NCBI GenBank assembly: GCA_963730305.1
Contig: CAVSRB010000003.1
Span: 186,001 to 250,000, forward strand
Length of the DNA: 64,000 nucleotides
Direction of reading: 5' to 3'
Source: CAMYMQ01 sp963730305
GTDB lineage: Bacteria; Pseudomonadota; Alphaproteobacteria; Bin65
Shown here: positions 16,327 through 24,854 of the stretch, one piece after another
Layout of the letters: each line of letters opens with the position of its first letter
Numbering within the stretch: the stretch's first letter is position 1
Notes under the pieces: generated by a model
Told to the model about the DNA's origin: nothing
The model's database searches: none
Seen by the model: only the letters and a program-made list of their open reading frames with translations
Position numbers and translations under genes: made by a program

Positions 16327-17225
16327 TCAGCCGTTGTTGGTCCGGGCGAAGCCGGCCCGCGCCAGCGCCGCCTCCACCGCCGCGCTCATGTCTTCCCGCG
16401 CCAGGGCGAAGGCGAGATTGGCTTCGAGCCAGCCGGCCTTGTCGCCGCAGTCGTAGCGGGTGCCCGCGAAGCGCAGGCCGTGGAACGGCTGGGCGCCGAT
16501 CAGCTCGGCCATGGCGTCGGTCAGCTGGATCTCGTTCCCCGCCCCGCGCCGGCCCCGATCGAGCTCGTCGAAAAGCGCCGGCTGCAGGATGTAGCGGCCG
16601 ATGATCGACAGGGTCGACGGCGCATCGGCGGGCGCCGGCTTCTCGACCAGCCCCTTCACTTCGGCCAGGCCGCCGACCGCCCCGCGTCGCTGGCGACGTC
16701 GAGGATACCATACCGATCCGTATGCTCGCGCGGCACGTCCATTACCGCGACCAGGTTGCCGCCGACCGCGCCGTAGGCGTCGACGAGCTGCTTCAGACAG
16801 GGCGTCTCGCCCAGCACCAGGTCGTCGGGCAGCAGCACGGCGAAGGGCTCGTCGCCGACCAGGTGGCGGGCGCACCAGACCGCGTGGCCGAGGCCCAGCG
16901 CCTCGGGCTGCCGGGTGGCGCTGAACCGGGCCCCGGCGGGCACGATCGCCCTGACGGCGTCGAGCTCGGCGGTCTTGTTCTTGGCTTCGAGCACGGCAAC
17001 CAGCTCGGCGGCGGAATCGAAGTGATCGACGATCATCGACTTGCCGCGGGCGGTGACGAAGATGAACTCCGTGATGCCCGCCGCGGCGGCCTCCTCGACC
17101 GAATGCTGGATCAGCGGCTTGTCGACCACCACCAGCATTTCCTTGGGCATCGCCTTGGTCGCCGGCAGGAACCGGGTTCCGAGCCCGCCGACGGGGAACA
17201 CGGCCTTGCGGATAGGAACGGTCAT
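16327..17225 (-). CDS. galU: UTP-glucose-1-phosphate uridylyltransferase (one frameshift)
   Basis: Makes UDP-glucose from UTP and glucose 1-phosphate. The nucleotidyltransferase signature Gly-Gly-Leu-Gly-Thr-Arg-Phe-Leu-Pro-Ala-Thr-Lys is at residue 10, with Glu-Met-Leu next to Val-Asp-Lys-Pro. The frame changes at a four-C run (16680-16683); one more C restores Gly-Gly-Leu-Ala-Glu-Val-Lys-Gly-Leu-Val-Glu-Lys-Pro and gives a 299-residue protein, the normal size. The downstream half is intact (Arg-Tyr-Asp-Cys-Gly-Asp-Lys-Ala-Gly-Trp). It lies just upstream of ugd. A homopolymer sequencing error is the simplest reading. Confidence 0.88.
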
Positions 17226-17284
17226 CGGAGTCGGTCGATCTCGCGTGTTCGGGCGGCGCCGGGCAGACGATCCCGGCGAGGGGC

Positions 17285-17341
17285 CAAGTCTGGCCGGCGG
17301 GCGCAAGTTGGGCCGGCAAGCGCAAGTCGGGCCGGCAAGCG
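17285..17341. repeat. Three 19-base direct repeats upstream of galU
   Basis: Units at 17285-17303, 17304-17322 and 17323-17341 follow CAAGTCGGGCCGGCAAGCG with up to four differences in the first copy. They fill the gap between the J-domain gene's stop and galU's start and are non-coding. Further partial units (GCGCAA, GCCGGCGCAAGCGG) run on to 17375. Confidence 0.85.
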
Positions 17342-17376
17342 GTTGTGCCACAGGCGCAAAAGCCGGCGCAAGCGGT

Positions 17377-18068
17377 TCAGCCGCCGCCCAGCAGCACGTC
17401 CTTGGCCTCGTTGATCTTGGCGGCGAGATAGGTCGAGCCGCCGTGGTCCGGGTGGTGGTGCTTCATCAGCCGGCGGTGCGCCGCCCGCACCTCGCTGTCC
17501 GACGCGTCGGGCTGCAGGCCGAGCACCTTGTAGGCCTCCTCCCGGGTCATCGGGCCCGGCCGCCTCGGCGCCGGGGCGCTGCGCCTGGGCCTCGCGCCAG
17601 CCCGGCTCGACGCGGTCGAGATAGGCTTCGAGCAGCTGCGCGCCCTGCGGGTCGGCTGCGAGGCAGTCGCCGAGCAGGTCGACCACCTCGTCGACCGCCA
17701 TCTCCTCGATCCGCCGGCCGCGGTAGCGGCCGTCGAGCACCTCGCCGACGATCCGGCCGGACGCGTGGTCCAGCTCCAGGCGCAGATAGGCGGTCTCGAT
17801 GTCGGAGGCTCCGGGCGTGCGCCCGGTGCCGGTGCCGCGGGATACGCCGCGCCGGCCGAAGAAAGCCAGCGCCGCGGCGGCGCCGAGGCCGATCACCGCC
17901 CAGCTCGGCCGGCCGGAGATCAGGCCAAGCACGCCGAACACCGCCGCGAGGCCGACGGCCAGATACAAGAGGAATTGCCAGATCTGGGCGCTGCCGACCG
18001 TGCGCAGCGACTGCAGCAGGACGACACCGGCCGCGATCAGGAAATATGCCGAGCAGGAAATAGCCCAC
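17377..18068 (-). CDS. Membrane-anchored J-domain protein (two frameshifts)
   Basis: A DnaJ-family cochaperone of about 229 residues: N-terminal transmembrane segments (Gly-Tyr-Phe-Leu-Leu-Gly-Ile-Phe-Leu-Ile-Ala-Ala-Gly, then Tyr-Leu-Ala-Val-Gly-Leu-Ala), an acidic helical middle, and a C-terminal J domain with the His-Pro-Asp motif and Gly-Gly-Ser-Thr-Tyr-Leu-Ala-Ala-Lys-Ile-Asn-Glu-Ala-Lys. The C-terminal position of the J domain resembles DjlA/TIM14-like proteins. Two net +1 changes, at 18042-18044 (a three-base T run on the coding strand) and about 17551-17556, split it into three frames; removing one base at each restores one continuous frame from GTG 18068. It follows the VWA gene by 12 bases. 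Confidence 0.78.
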
Positions 18069-18080
18069 GATGCCGCCCGG

Positions 18081-18794
18081 TCAGCGCACTTGGCGGGTGA
18101 TCTGCGCCACGGCCCCGCCCCGGCGGCGGCCGAAATCCTCGAGCGCGGGCCGGCCGCCCGCGGCGAACACCGCGACCGCCGACAACAGGTCGCGGAGCTG
18201 CTGGGCGCTGTCGGCGTCGAACCGGCAATAGGCGCCGCCGGTCAGCCGCGCGATCTGCCGGAACGCCTGCTCGGCGACGGCATCGTGCCCCTCGTGGAAC
18301 ATGAAGGCGGGCACGCCGCGCAGGCCGAGCTGGCCGGCCTCGTCGCACAGCAGGTCGACCTTCTCCTCACAGGCGTCGCCGACGAACACCAGGGCGTTGA
18401 CCTTCTGCTTCTCGGTCTCCTTGATCGCGTGGCGCAGGACCTTGCGGATCTGGGTGCGGCCGCCGAGGCAGCGGACCCGGACCATGCGGTCGACCAGGGT
18501 GCCGGAATCGGTCAGCCACTTGGTCGACCGGCACTCGCCGAAGCCGCGATAGTAGACGAGCTGGATCTCCAGCCCGCCCAGCGCTTCGGTTTCCTTGAAC
18601 ATCTCGGCCTGGATGTGGCACGCGCTGTCCCAGGTCGGCTCGCGGCTGGCGGTCGCGTCGAGGGCGAACATCAGCCGGCCGCGGCCGACCGTCGCCGGCG
18701 CCGGCGTCTTGGCCAGCTCGGTCAGGAAGGCATCGACTTCGGCATTGGAGGCCGGGCGCGGCGGGCCGCCCCGGCGCGTTACGTTGCGCGCCAT
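18081..18794 (-). CDS. VWA-domain protein
   Basis: A 237-residue soluble protein with a von Willebrand A fold. The MIDAS-like motif appears as Leu-Asp-Ala-Thr-Ala-Ser-Arg-Glu (DxTxS form) near residue 46, and the later Leu-Val-Phe-Val-Gly-Asp-Ala-Cys-Glu-Glu fits the strand 4 metal loop. There is no signal peptide or membrane segment. It probably mediates metal-dependent protein contacts. It lies between mipZ and the J-domain gene, all on the minus strand with short gaps, which suggests a shared transcript; its role there is unknown. Confidence 0.75.
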   Translation of the reverse strand: MARNVTRRGGPPRPASNAEVDAFLTELAKTPAPATVGRGRLMFALDATASREPTWDSACHIQAEMFKETEALGGLEIQLVYYRGFGECRSTKWLTDSGTLVDRMVRVRCLGGRTQIRKVLRHAIKETEKQKVNALVFVGDACEEKVDLLCDEAGQLGLRGVPAFMFHEGHDAVAEQAFRQIARLTGGAYCRFDADSAQQLRDLLSAVAVFAAGGRPALEDFGRRRGGAVAQITRQVR

Positions 18795-18836
18795 CGCATA
18801 AGAGCCCGATTTGCCGGAAAAGGATAAGCGGTCGGG

Positions 18837-19751
18837 CTAGGCCGGTCCAGCCGCCATGTCCGCCTTGGTCGGCGGCGCCGTGGGGATCGAGGTCGACGGG
18901 CCGGCCTCGGTGGCGCCCTCGCCCTTGACCGCCTCCAACAGGCGGCGAATCTCCTGCCGCGCGGCGACGTGGGACAGGTTCAGCGAGATCTCGGTGCCCT
19001 CGTCGCGCAGGTCGAGCACGGTCAGCCCCTGCAGGAACAGCTGCCGGAAGATGACCCGCTCGTGGAAGCCCTCGACCAGGCGGAAGCCGATCCGGCTGGC
19101 GAGCTGCTCCAGGGTGATGCCGACGTTGGCCTTGTTGCGCGATTCCAGCGTCGAGAGCCGGTTGCGCAGCACGATCCAGTCGATCTTGGCGCCGGTCTTG
19201 CGCGCCCGCTCCTGCTTCTGCTCCCAGACGGTCTGGCTGTAGACGCTGGGGCCGAGCACGCGCGGCGGGGTGCCGCCGATCCGGGCCAGCAGGTCGAGGT
19301 CGATGAAGCTGTCGTTGACCGGCGAGATGAGCACGTCGGCGAGCGAAATCGCGTGGCGGGCGAAGGGGTTGTCCGACCCCGGGCAGTCCATCACGACGTA
19401 GTCGAGCCGGCCGGTCAGGCTGTCGCACAGCGCGTCGAGCCGTTCGAGCTTCTCCTCGACCGTCTCGCCGCCGGCGGCGCTGATGTCGAACCTCGTGTGT
19501 TCGGGGATGGGCAGGCGGACGCCCTTGCCGTCGGCGAACTGGCGCCGGTTCTCGACGTAGCGGGACAGCGTGCCCTGGTGGGAATCGATGTCGACCGTCG
19601 CGACCGAGTGACCGTCACGCATCAGCGCGACCGCCAGATGCATGGCCGTCGTCGACTTGCCGGTGCCGCCCTTCTCGTTGCCGAGGACGATGATCTGACC
19701 GCGCGCCTGTTCTCCGTCTGCCATTCCTTGTGCCCTGCGCCGCCCGTTCAC
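18837..19751 (-). CDS. mipZ: Division-site positioning ATPase MipZ
   Basis: A ParA/MinD-superfamily ATPase that forms a gradient from ParB-bound origins and inhibits FtsZ assembly away from midcell in alphaproteobacteria. The deviant Walker A is Gly-Asn-Glu-Lys-Gly-Gly-Thr-Gly-Lys-Ser-Thr. The following Val-Asp-Ile-Asp-Ser-His-Gln-Gly-Thr-Leu-Ser-Arg-Tyr and Val-Met-Asp-Cys-Pro-Gly-Ser-Asp match MipZ rather than ParA. GTG 19751 is taken as the start because GGGAG lies 5 bases upstream; ATG 19724 is the alternative, but its AAGGA abuts the codon. The tail after about residue 290 is Pro/Thr/Ser-rich. Confidence 0.9.
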   Translation of the reverse strand: MNGRRRAQGMADGEQARGQIIVLGNEKGGTGKSTTAMHLAVALMRDGHSVATVDIDSHQGTLSRYVENRRQFADGKGVRLPIPEHTRFDISAAGGETVEEKLERLDALCDSLTGRLDYVVMDCPGSDNPFARHAISLADVLISPVNDSFIDLDLLARIGGTPPRVLGPSVYSQTVWEQKQERARKTGAKIDWIVLRNRLSTLESRNKANVGITLEQLASRIGFRLVEGFHERVIFRQLFLQGLTVLDLRDEGTEISLNLSHVAARQEIRRLLEAVKGEGATEAGPSTSIPTAPPTKADMAAGPA

Positions 19752-19790
19752 CGGAGCTCCCGTGTGGATTTCCACAATATATGAAGCAAT

Positions 19791-19823
19791 TGCGTTAACA
19801 GAATACTAAATATGGTTAACGCA
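19791..19823. promoter_or_regulatory. 9-base inverted repeat upstream of mipZ
   Basis: Perfect arms TGCGTTAAC (19791-19799) and GTTAACGCA (19815-19823) with a 15-base AT-rich spacer, about 40-72 bases upstream of the mipZ start in a stretch of locally low GC. It fits an operator or promoter element for mipZ; a terminator role for the upstream oxidoreductase gene is less likely because no T-run follows. Confidence 0.5.
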
Positions 19824-19875
19824 GATTTATCACGGCTCGGAGCGGAAATCCATGCCGTCCGGGTCGCCGGATCCG

Positions 19876-21954
19876 TCATGCGGAACGGACCCAGACGGCG
19901 GTGTCGTGGAATACCGCGCCCCCGGCCGGCGGCCCCGCATCCGCGGAAATCAAGGCGTTGACGCCAACCCCTTCCTCGAAGGCCGCGTTCGGCCACACGC
20001 CCTCCAGGATCACCGTGCCCGGCTGCAGGCCGTCGACCAGCTCGGCGTGGACCACGATCGAGCCCAACCGGTTGCCGATCCGGACGCGGTCGCCCTCGCC
20101 CACGCCGAGATCGGCGGCGGCATCGGGGTGGAGCTTCAGGGTCGGCCGCCCCTCCTTCGCCTGCGAGGTGCGGGTCTCGGTGAAGCTGGTGTTGAGATAG
20201 TTGCGCGACGGCGCGGTCACCAGCCGGAACGGGTGCTCCGCGTCGGGCGCGTCGATGATGTCGAGATGGTCGGGCAAGGCCGGCATGCGGGCGTGGTCGG
20301 GGCCGACCGCGGCCCAGTCGGGCTTGAAGTGGAACTTGCCATCGGCGTGGCCGAAGCCGTCGAGGAAGTGCATCTTTTCGAAATCGGGCGCGAGGTCGAC
20401 CCAGCGCGCGTCGGCTGCCTCGGCCGCCGGCGGCAACCCGGAGCGGCGCATCGTCTCGTCGATGACCTCCCACGCCGTCATCTGGAAGCCGGGATGCTCG
20501 GCGCCGAGCCGGCGGGCCAGGCCGCAGATCACGTCGTGGTTCGACCGGCACTGGCCGAGCGGCTCGATCACCGGCCGGGTCACCTGCAGGTGGGTGTGGC
20601 CCGAGGCGATGTAGAAGTCGTGGTGCTCGAGGAAGGTGGTGGCCGGCAGCACGATGTCGGCCATCGCCGCGGTCTCGGTCATGAACTGCTCGTGGACGCA
20701 GACGAACAGGTCGTCGCGGGCGAAGCCGTCGCGGACCTTCAGCGTCTCGGGGCAGACCGCCATCGGGTTGGTGTTCTGGATCAACATGGCGGTCACCGGC
20801 GGGCCGTCGCCGAGGTCGCGCGGATCGCCGGTCAGCACCGGCCCCGCCCGCGACATGTCGAGGACGCGCACCGACGGGTCGAGCCGGTCGAGGCCCTGGA
20901 TCAGGGTGCGGTCGAGCGGGTACAGGCCGGTGTTGCCGTAGAGCGCGCCGCCGCCCTCGTGCCGCCACTTGCCGCCGACCGCGGGCAGGCAGCTCACCGC
21001 GTGCATGTTGGCGGCGCCGTTGCGCGACCGGGCGAAGCCGTAGCCGGCGCGGATGTAGGCCCGCTCGGTGGCGCCGTAGAGGCGCGCGAACGCCTCGATC
21101 TCGGCGACCGAGAGCCCGGTGATCGCCGCCGCCCAGTCCGGGCCGCGGCCCTTGAGGTGCGCCTCCAGCTCGTCGGGCACGTCGGTGTAGCGCGCCAGGT
21201 AGTCGCGGTCGGCAAAGCCGTCGCGGAACAGGACGTGCATCACGGCGCAGGCGAGCGCGCCGTCGGTGCCGGGCCGGACCGCGAGATGCATGTCGGCCTG
21301 CTCGGCGGTCGGGGTCCGGTAGGGATCGACGACGACGAACCTGGCGCCGCGCTCCTTCCGCGCCCGGGCGACGTGGGCCATGAAGTTGACCTGGGTATGG
21401 ACCGGGTTGCCGCCCCACATGACGATCAGGTCGGACGCGCGGACCTCGCGCGCGTCGACGCCGCGCTTGACGCCGACCCCGGCCTGCCAGCCGGCGTCCG
21501 GTAACCCGACGCAGATCGTCATCAACTGGCGGGAATAGCCCATCGCGTGGCGCAGCCGGTCGATGCCGTCGCGCTGCACCAGGCCCATGGTGCCGGCGTA
21601 GTAGTAGGGCCAGACCGCCTCGGGTCCGTGGCGCTCGGCGGCGCGCTGGAACGCTTCGGCGACGATGTCGAGGGCGTCGTCCCAGCCGATCGGCTCGAAC
21701 GCGGCGCGGCCGACACCCTTGTCGCCGACCCGGCGCAGCGGCTCGGTCAGCCGGTCCGGGCTGTGGACCCGTTCGGCGTAGCGGGCGACCTTGGCGCAGA
21801 CCACGCCCATCGTGTAGCCGTTGCCGCGGGCGCCGTGGACGCGCCCGATGGTGTGGTCGTCGATCCGCTCGACCTCGAGCGCGCAGGTGCTCGGGCAGTC
21901 GTGGGGGCACGCCGAGGGCAGGATCCGGGCGGCGGTCTGCTGGTCGAGAGGCAT
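19876..21954 (-). CDS. Molybdopterin-dependent oxidoreductase (DMSO reductase family)
   Basis: A 692-residue catalytic subunit that binds bis-MGD and one N-terminal [4Fe-4S] cluster. The cluster ligands are Cys16, Cys20, Cys24 (Cys-Pro-His-Asp-Cys-Pro-Ser-Thr-Cys) and Cys53. The C-terminal MGD-binding domain includes Asn-Tyr-Leu-Asn-Thr-Ser-Phe and Gly-Asp-Arg-Val-Arg-Ile-Gly-Asn-Arg. No Tat signal is visible, so it is probably cytoplasmic. ATG 21954 has AAGGA 9 bases upstream. No electron-transfer or membrane subunit gene is adjacent, so the partner and substrate are unknown; related proteins are annotated loosely as formate dehydrogenase or biotin sulfoxide reductase types. Confidence 0.88.
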   Translation of the reverse strand: MPLDQQTAARILPSACPHDCPSTCALEVERIDDHTIGRVHGARGNGYTMGVVCAKVARYAERVHSPDRLTEPLRRVGDKGVGRAAFEPIGWDDALDIVAEAFQRAAERHGPEAVWPYYYAGTMGLVQRDGIDRLRHAMGYSRQLMTICVGLPDAGWQAGVGVKRGVDAREVRASDLIVMWGGNPVHTQVNFMAHVARARKERGARFVVVDPYRTPTAEQADMHLAVRPGTDGALACAVMHVLFRDGFADRDYLARYTDVPDELEAHLKGRGPDWAAAITGLSVAEIEAFARLYGATERAYIRAGYGFARSRNGAANMHAVSCLPAVGGKWRHEGGGALYGNTGLYPLDRTLIQGLDRLDPSVRVLDMSRAGPVLTGDPRDLGDGPPVTAMLIQNTNPMAVCPETLKVRDGFARDDLFVCVHEQFMTETAAMADIVLPATTFLEHHDFYIASGHTHLQVTRPVIEPLGQCRSNHDVICGLARRLGAEHPGFQMTAWEVIDETMRRSGLPPAAEAADARWVDLAPDFEKMHFLDGFGHADGKFHFKPDWAAVGPDHARMPALPDHLDIIDAPDAEHPFRLVTAPSRNYLNTSFTETRTSQAKEGRPTLKLHPDAAADLGVGEGDRVRIGNRLGSIVVHAELVDGLQPGTVILEGVWPNAAFEEGVGVNALISADAGPPAGGAVFHDTAVWVRSA

Positions 21955-22020
21955 GGCGACGGGTCCTTGTGCCGGTCGGCCCAATTTAGGACGCGGCGGG
22001 TCCGCTGGGAACCGGCGCGG

Positions 22021-22824
22021 TCACTCGATCTCGATCATCTCCGGATCATAGCCGTGAGGCGGATAGACCGGATTGATCTTGCGCAGCCGGTCGACGATCA
22101 CCCGCATCACCACCAGGTTGCGGTACCACTTCTGGTCGGCGGGGACGATGTACCACGGCGCCACCTCGGTGCTGCACGTCGACAGCGTCTCTTCGTACGC
22201 GGCCATGTAGGCCGGCCATTGCCTGGCCTTCTCGATGTCCTGGACCGAGAATTTCCACTGCTTGAGCGGATTGGTGATCCGCTCGCGGAAGCGCGCCTTC
22301 TGTTCCTCCGGCGAGATGTGCAGGAAGAACTTCAGGATGTGGGTGCCGGTGCCGTCCAGCATCGCCTCGAAGTCGTTGAGCATCTTGTAGCGCGCCCGCA
22401 GCGCCTTGGCCGACAGCTGCTTCTGGACGTGCGGCACCAGCACGTCCTCGTAGTGCGATCGGTTGAACACGGTGATGAAGCCGGCCGGCGGCACCGCCCG
22501 GTGGACCCGCCACAGGAAGTCGTGGGCCAGTTCGCGGTCGCTCGGCACCTTGAAGGATTCGACGCGCACGCCCTGCGGGTTGACGCCGCGCAGCACCTTC
22601 TTGCTGGTCCCGTCCTTGCCGCCCGCGTCCATCGCCTGGAGGACGATCAGCAGCTTGTGCTGCCGGTCGGCATAGAGGCGCCGCTGCCATTCGATCAGCT
22701 CGTCGCGCAGCTTGCGGAATTCCTTGCGCGCCGCGTTCTTGTCCTTGTGGAAGCCGGCGGCGCGGGTCGGCGCCTTGGCGAGATCGACGGCGGCGCCGGG
22801 CGCCACCTTGTGAGGGTGCGGCAT
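22021..22824 (-). CDS. Polyphosphate kinase 2 family protein
   Basis: A 267-residue PPK2 enzyme that transfers phosphate between polyphosphate and nucleotides. The Walker A variant Ala-Met-Asp-Ala-Gly-Gly-Lys-Asp-Gly-Thr is at about residue 65. Walker B lies in Phe-Asn-Arg-Ser-His-Tyr-Glu-Asp-Val-Leu, and the lid Arg-Phe-Arg-Glu-Arg and Pro-Leu-Lys-Gln-Trp-Lys-Phe are present. Single-domain length and the sequence around the P-loop resemble class III PPK2s, which phosphorylate both AMP and ADP, but class cannot be fixed by eye. It has its own upstream region, which carries the 10-base-phased GGTTATC repeat. Confidence 0.9.
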   Translation of the reverse strand: MPHPHKVAPGAAVDLAKAPTRAAGFHKDKNAARKEFRKLRDELIEWQRRLYADRQHKLLIVLQAMDAGGKDGTSKKVLRGVNPQGVRVESFKVPSDRELAHDFLWRVHRAVPPAGFITVFNRSHYEDVLVPHVQKQLSAKALRARYKMLNDFEAMLDGTGTHILKFFLHISPEEQKARFRERITNPLKQWKFSVQDIEKARQWPAYMAAYEETLSTCSTEVAPWYIVPADQKWYRNLVVMRVIVDRLRKINPVYPPHGYDPEMIEIE

Positions 22825-23190
22825 CGTCTTTACCTGATCGTCTGCGGCGCGAAACGCGCAACGGTTATCATGGGTTATCTTCGGTTATCCTTTGCGGCGG
22901 ATTTTGGACCGCGTGGCGTGCCTCGCGTCGCGGCACCACGGCCGCGAAACGCCGTATTTGGTCACTTATAGGAAAAAATACAAGAAATCGTTGACGCCGC
23001 GCAGATCGGCCGGTTTGCCGGCGCCCGTCACCCAGCCGGGTGATTGCCACCGTTCCGTGCAGGCCTTACCCTGCTGCGTCCGAATGTCGCGCCGACACCG
23101 ACAGGTCGCACCGCACGCATACTCATATTTGTGTAATCGCGTGATCGTGGGCGCCCGGCGCGGCCCGCCGCGCTCGAAACCGGGAAGACG
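22825..23190. promoter_or_regulatory. Divergent ppk2 / acyl-CoA synthetase intergenic region
   Basis: This 366-base region has no gene. It contains the GGTTATC triple repeat close to ppk2, and an AT-rich patch around 22960-22995 (ending in TAGGAAAAAATACAAG) that could host a promoter. It should supply promoters for both divergent genes. Confidence 0.5.
22861..22889. repeat. GGTTATC heptamer x3 at 10-base phase, copy A
   Basis: GGTTATC starts at 22863, 22873 and 22883, exactly one helical turn apart, 39-61 bases upstream of the ppk2 start. A 27-base core (22861-22887) recurs at 46562-46588 with one mismatch, upstream of the RidA gene and in the same orientation relative to the gene. Either an iterated operator or a small dispersed repeat. 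Confidence 0.8.
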
Positions 23191-24852
23191 ATGGCCGACA
23201 CCGAGCCCGTGCTGCCGCGGGCGGAGACATACGAAGCGCTCTACGCGGCTTTCAAATGGTCGCTGCCCAGGTCCTACAACATGGCGGCCGACGTCTGCGA
23301 CCGCCACGCCCGGCGCGCGGGCAAGACCGCGCTGATCTATTTCGACGAGGGCGGCAGCGAGCGGCGGCTGTCCTTCGACGAGCTCAAGCGCTCGGCCAAC
23401 GCGCTGGCCAACGCGCTCGAATTCCACGGCGTCGGCGCCGGCGACCGGGTCGCGATCCTGCTGCCCCAGTGCCCCGAGACCGCGATCGCCCACGTCGCCG
23501 CGTGGAAGATGGGCGCGATCTCGCTGCCGCTGTTCACCCTGTTCGGCGAGGACGCGCTGGAATACCGGCTGTCCAACAGCGGCGCCAAGGTGGTGATCAC
23601 CAACCGCGAGAACCTGCCCAAGATCGTCGCCATCCGCGACCGGCTGCCCGACCTCGAACGGGTCATCGTCACCGACGTCAAGAGCCGCGGCGCGGGCATC
23701 GACCTCGCCTTCTGGCCGATCGTCGAGCAGGCCTCGACCCGCTACCGCAACCGCAAGACCGCGGCCGACGACCCGTGCCTGCTGATCTACACCTCGGGCA
23801 CCACCGGGCCGCCCAAGGGCGCGCTCCACGCGCACCGGACGATGATCGCCCACATGCCGTCGATGGAGTTCTACCACCAGTTCTACCCTCAGCCGGGCGA
23901 CCTGTTCTGGTCGCCGGCCGACTGGGCGTGGATCGGCGGGCTGATGGACAACCTGATGCCGGCCTGGTTCCACGGCACGCCCGTGCTCGCCTTCCGGGCG
24001 CGCAAGTTCGACCCGGAAGAGGCCTACCGCATGATCGCGACCTACCGGGTGCGCAACGCCTTCATCCCGCCGACCGCGCTCAAGATGATGCGCCAGGTGC
24101 CCGACGCCCGCGAGCGCTACGACCTCCGCCTGCGCTCGATGTTCACCGGCGGCGAGACCATGGGCGAGGACCTGCTCCACTGGGGCTTCGAGACCTTCGG
24201 CATGGTCATCTCCGAGGGCTACGGCCAGACCGAGTGCAACCTGATGGTCGGCAACTGCCCGGCGATCATGGACGTCTATCCCGGCTCGATGGGCCGGGCG
24301 GTGCCGGGCCATACGGTCGAGATCGTCGACGACGACGGCCGGGTCGTGCCCGTGGGCGAGACCGGCAACATCGCCTTCAGGCAACCCGACCCGATCGCCA
24401 TGCTCGGCTACTGGCGCAACGAGGAGGCGACCAAGAACAAGCATGTCGGCGACTGGATGCTGTCGGGCGACCTCGGCCGCAAGGACGAGAACGGCTATTT
24501 CTGGTTCCTCGGCCGCGCCGACGACGTCATCACCTCGGCCGGCTATCGGATCGGCCCGGGCGAGATCGAGGAATGCCTGATGAAGCACCCGGCGGTCGCC
24601 ATCGCCGCGGCGATCGGCGTGCCCGACCCCCTGCGCACCGAGGTCGTGAAGGCCTATATCATCCCGGCACAGGGGTTCGAGCCGACCGACGCGCTGGCCG
24701 CGGAGATTCAGGACTTCGTCCGCGCCCGGCTGTCGGCCCACGAATACCCGCGGATGATCGAGTTCGCCGAGACGCTGCCGCTGACCGCGACCGGCAAGAT
24801 CCGGCGGACCGAGCTGCGCCAACGTGAGCTCCAGCGGGCGGAGGAGGCCTAG
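23191..24852 (+). CDS. Acyl-CoA synthetase (AMP-forming)
   Basis: A 553-residue ANL-superfamily enzyme that activates a carboxylate with ATP and CoA. The P-loop is Tyr-Thr-Ser-Gly-Thr-Thr-Gly-Pro-Pro-Lys-Gly; the adenine-binding motif is Glu-Gly-Tyr-Gly-Gln-Thr-Glu; then come Ser-Gly-Asp-Leu and Gly-Arg-Ala-Asp-Asp-Val-Ile, and the C-terminal catalytic lysine lies in Thr-Ala-Thr-Gly-Lys-Ile-Arg-Arg-Thr-Glu. Trp-Ser-Pro-Ala-Asp-Trp-Ala-Trp resembles acetyl- and medium-chain (ACSM-type) synthetases. The exact acyl substrate is not certain. The mtgA reading frame begins at its stop codon. Confidence 0.88.
   Translation: MADTEPVLPRAETYEALYAAFKWSLPRSYNMAADVCDRHARRAGKTALIYFDEGGSERRLSFDELKRSANALANALEFHGVGAGDRVAILLPQCPETAIAHVAAWKMGAISLPLFTLFGEDALEYRLSNSGAKVVITNRENLPKIVAIRDRLPDLERVIVTDVKSRGAGIDLAFWPIVEQASTRYRNRKTAADDPCLLIYTSGTTGPPKGALHAHRTMIAHMPSMEFYHQFYPQPGDLFWSPADWAWIGGLMDNLMPAWFHGTPVLAFRARKFDPEEAYRMIATYRVRNAFIPPTALKMMRQVPDARERYDLRLRSMFTGGETMGEDLLHWGFETFGMVISEGYGQTECNLMVGNCPAIMDVYPGSMGRAVPGHTVEIVDDDGRVVPVGETGNIAFRQPDPIAMLGYWRNEEATKNKHVGDWMLSGDLGRKDENGYFWFLGRADDVITSAGYRIGPGEIEECLMKHPAVAIAAAIGVPDPLRTEVVKAYIIPAQGFEPTDALAAEIQDFVRARLSAHEYPRMIEFAETLPLTATGKIRRTELRQRELQRAEEA
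24840..24847 (+). promoter_or_regulatory. Strong ribosome binding site pointing to an ATC start
   Basis: GGAGGAGG inside the end of the acyl-CoA synthetase gene, seven bases before ATC 24855. No ATG, GTG or TTG exists in the mtgA frame between the upstream stop (24825) and GTG 24987, so this site argues that translation begins at 24855. Confidence 0.5.
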
Positions 24853-24854
24853 CC

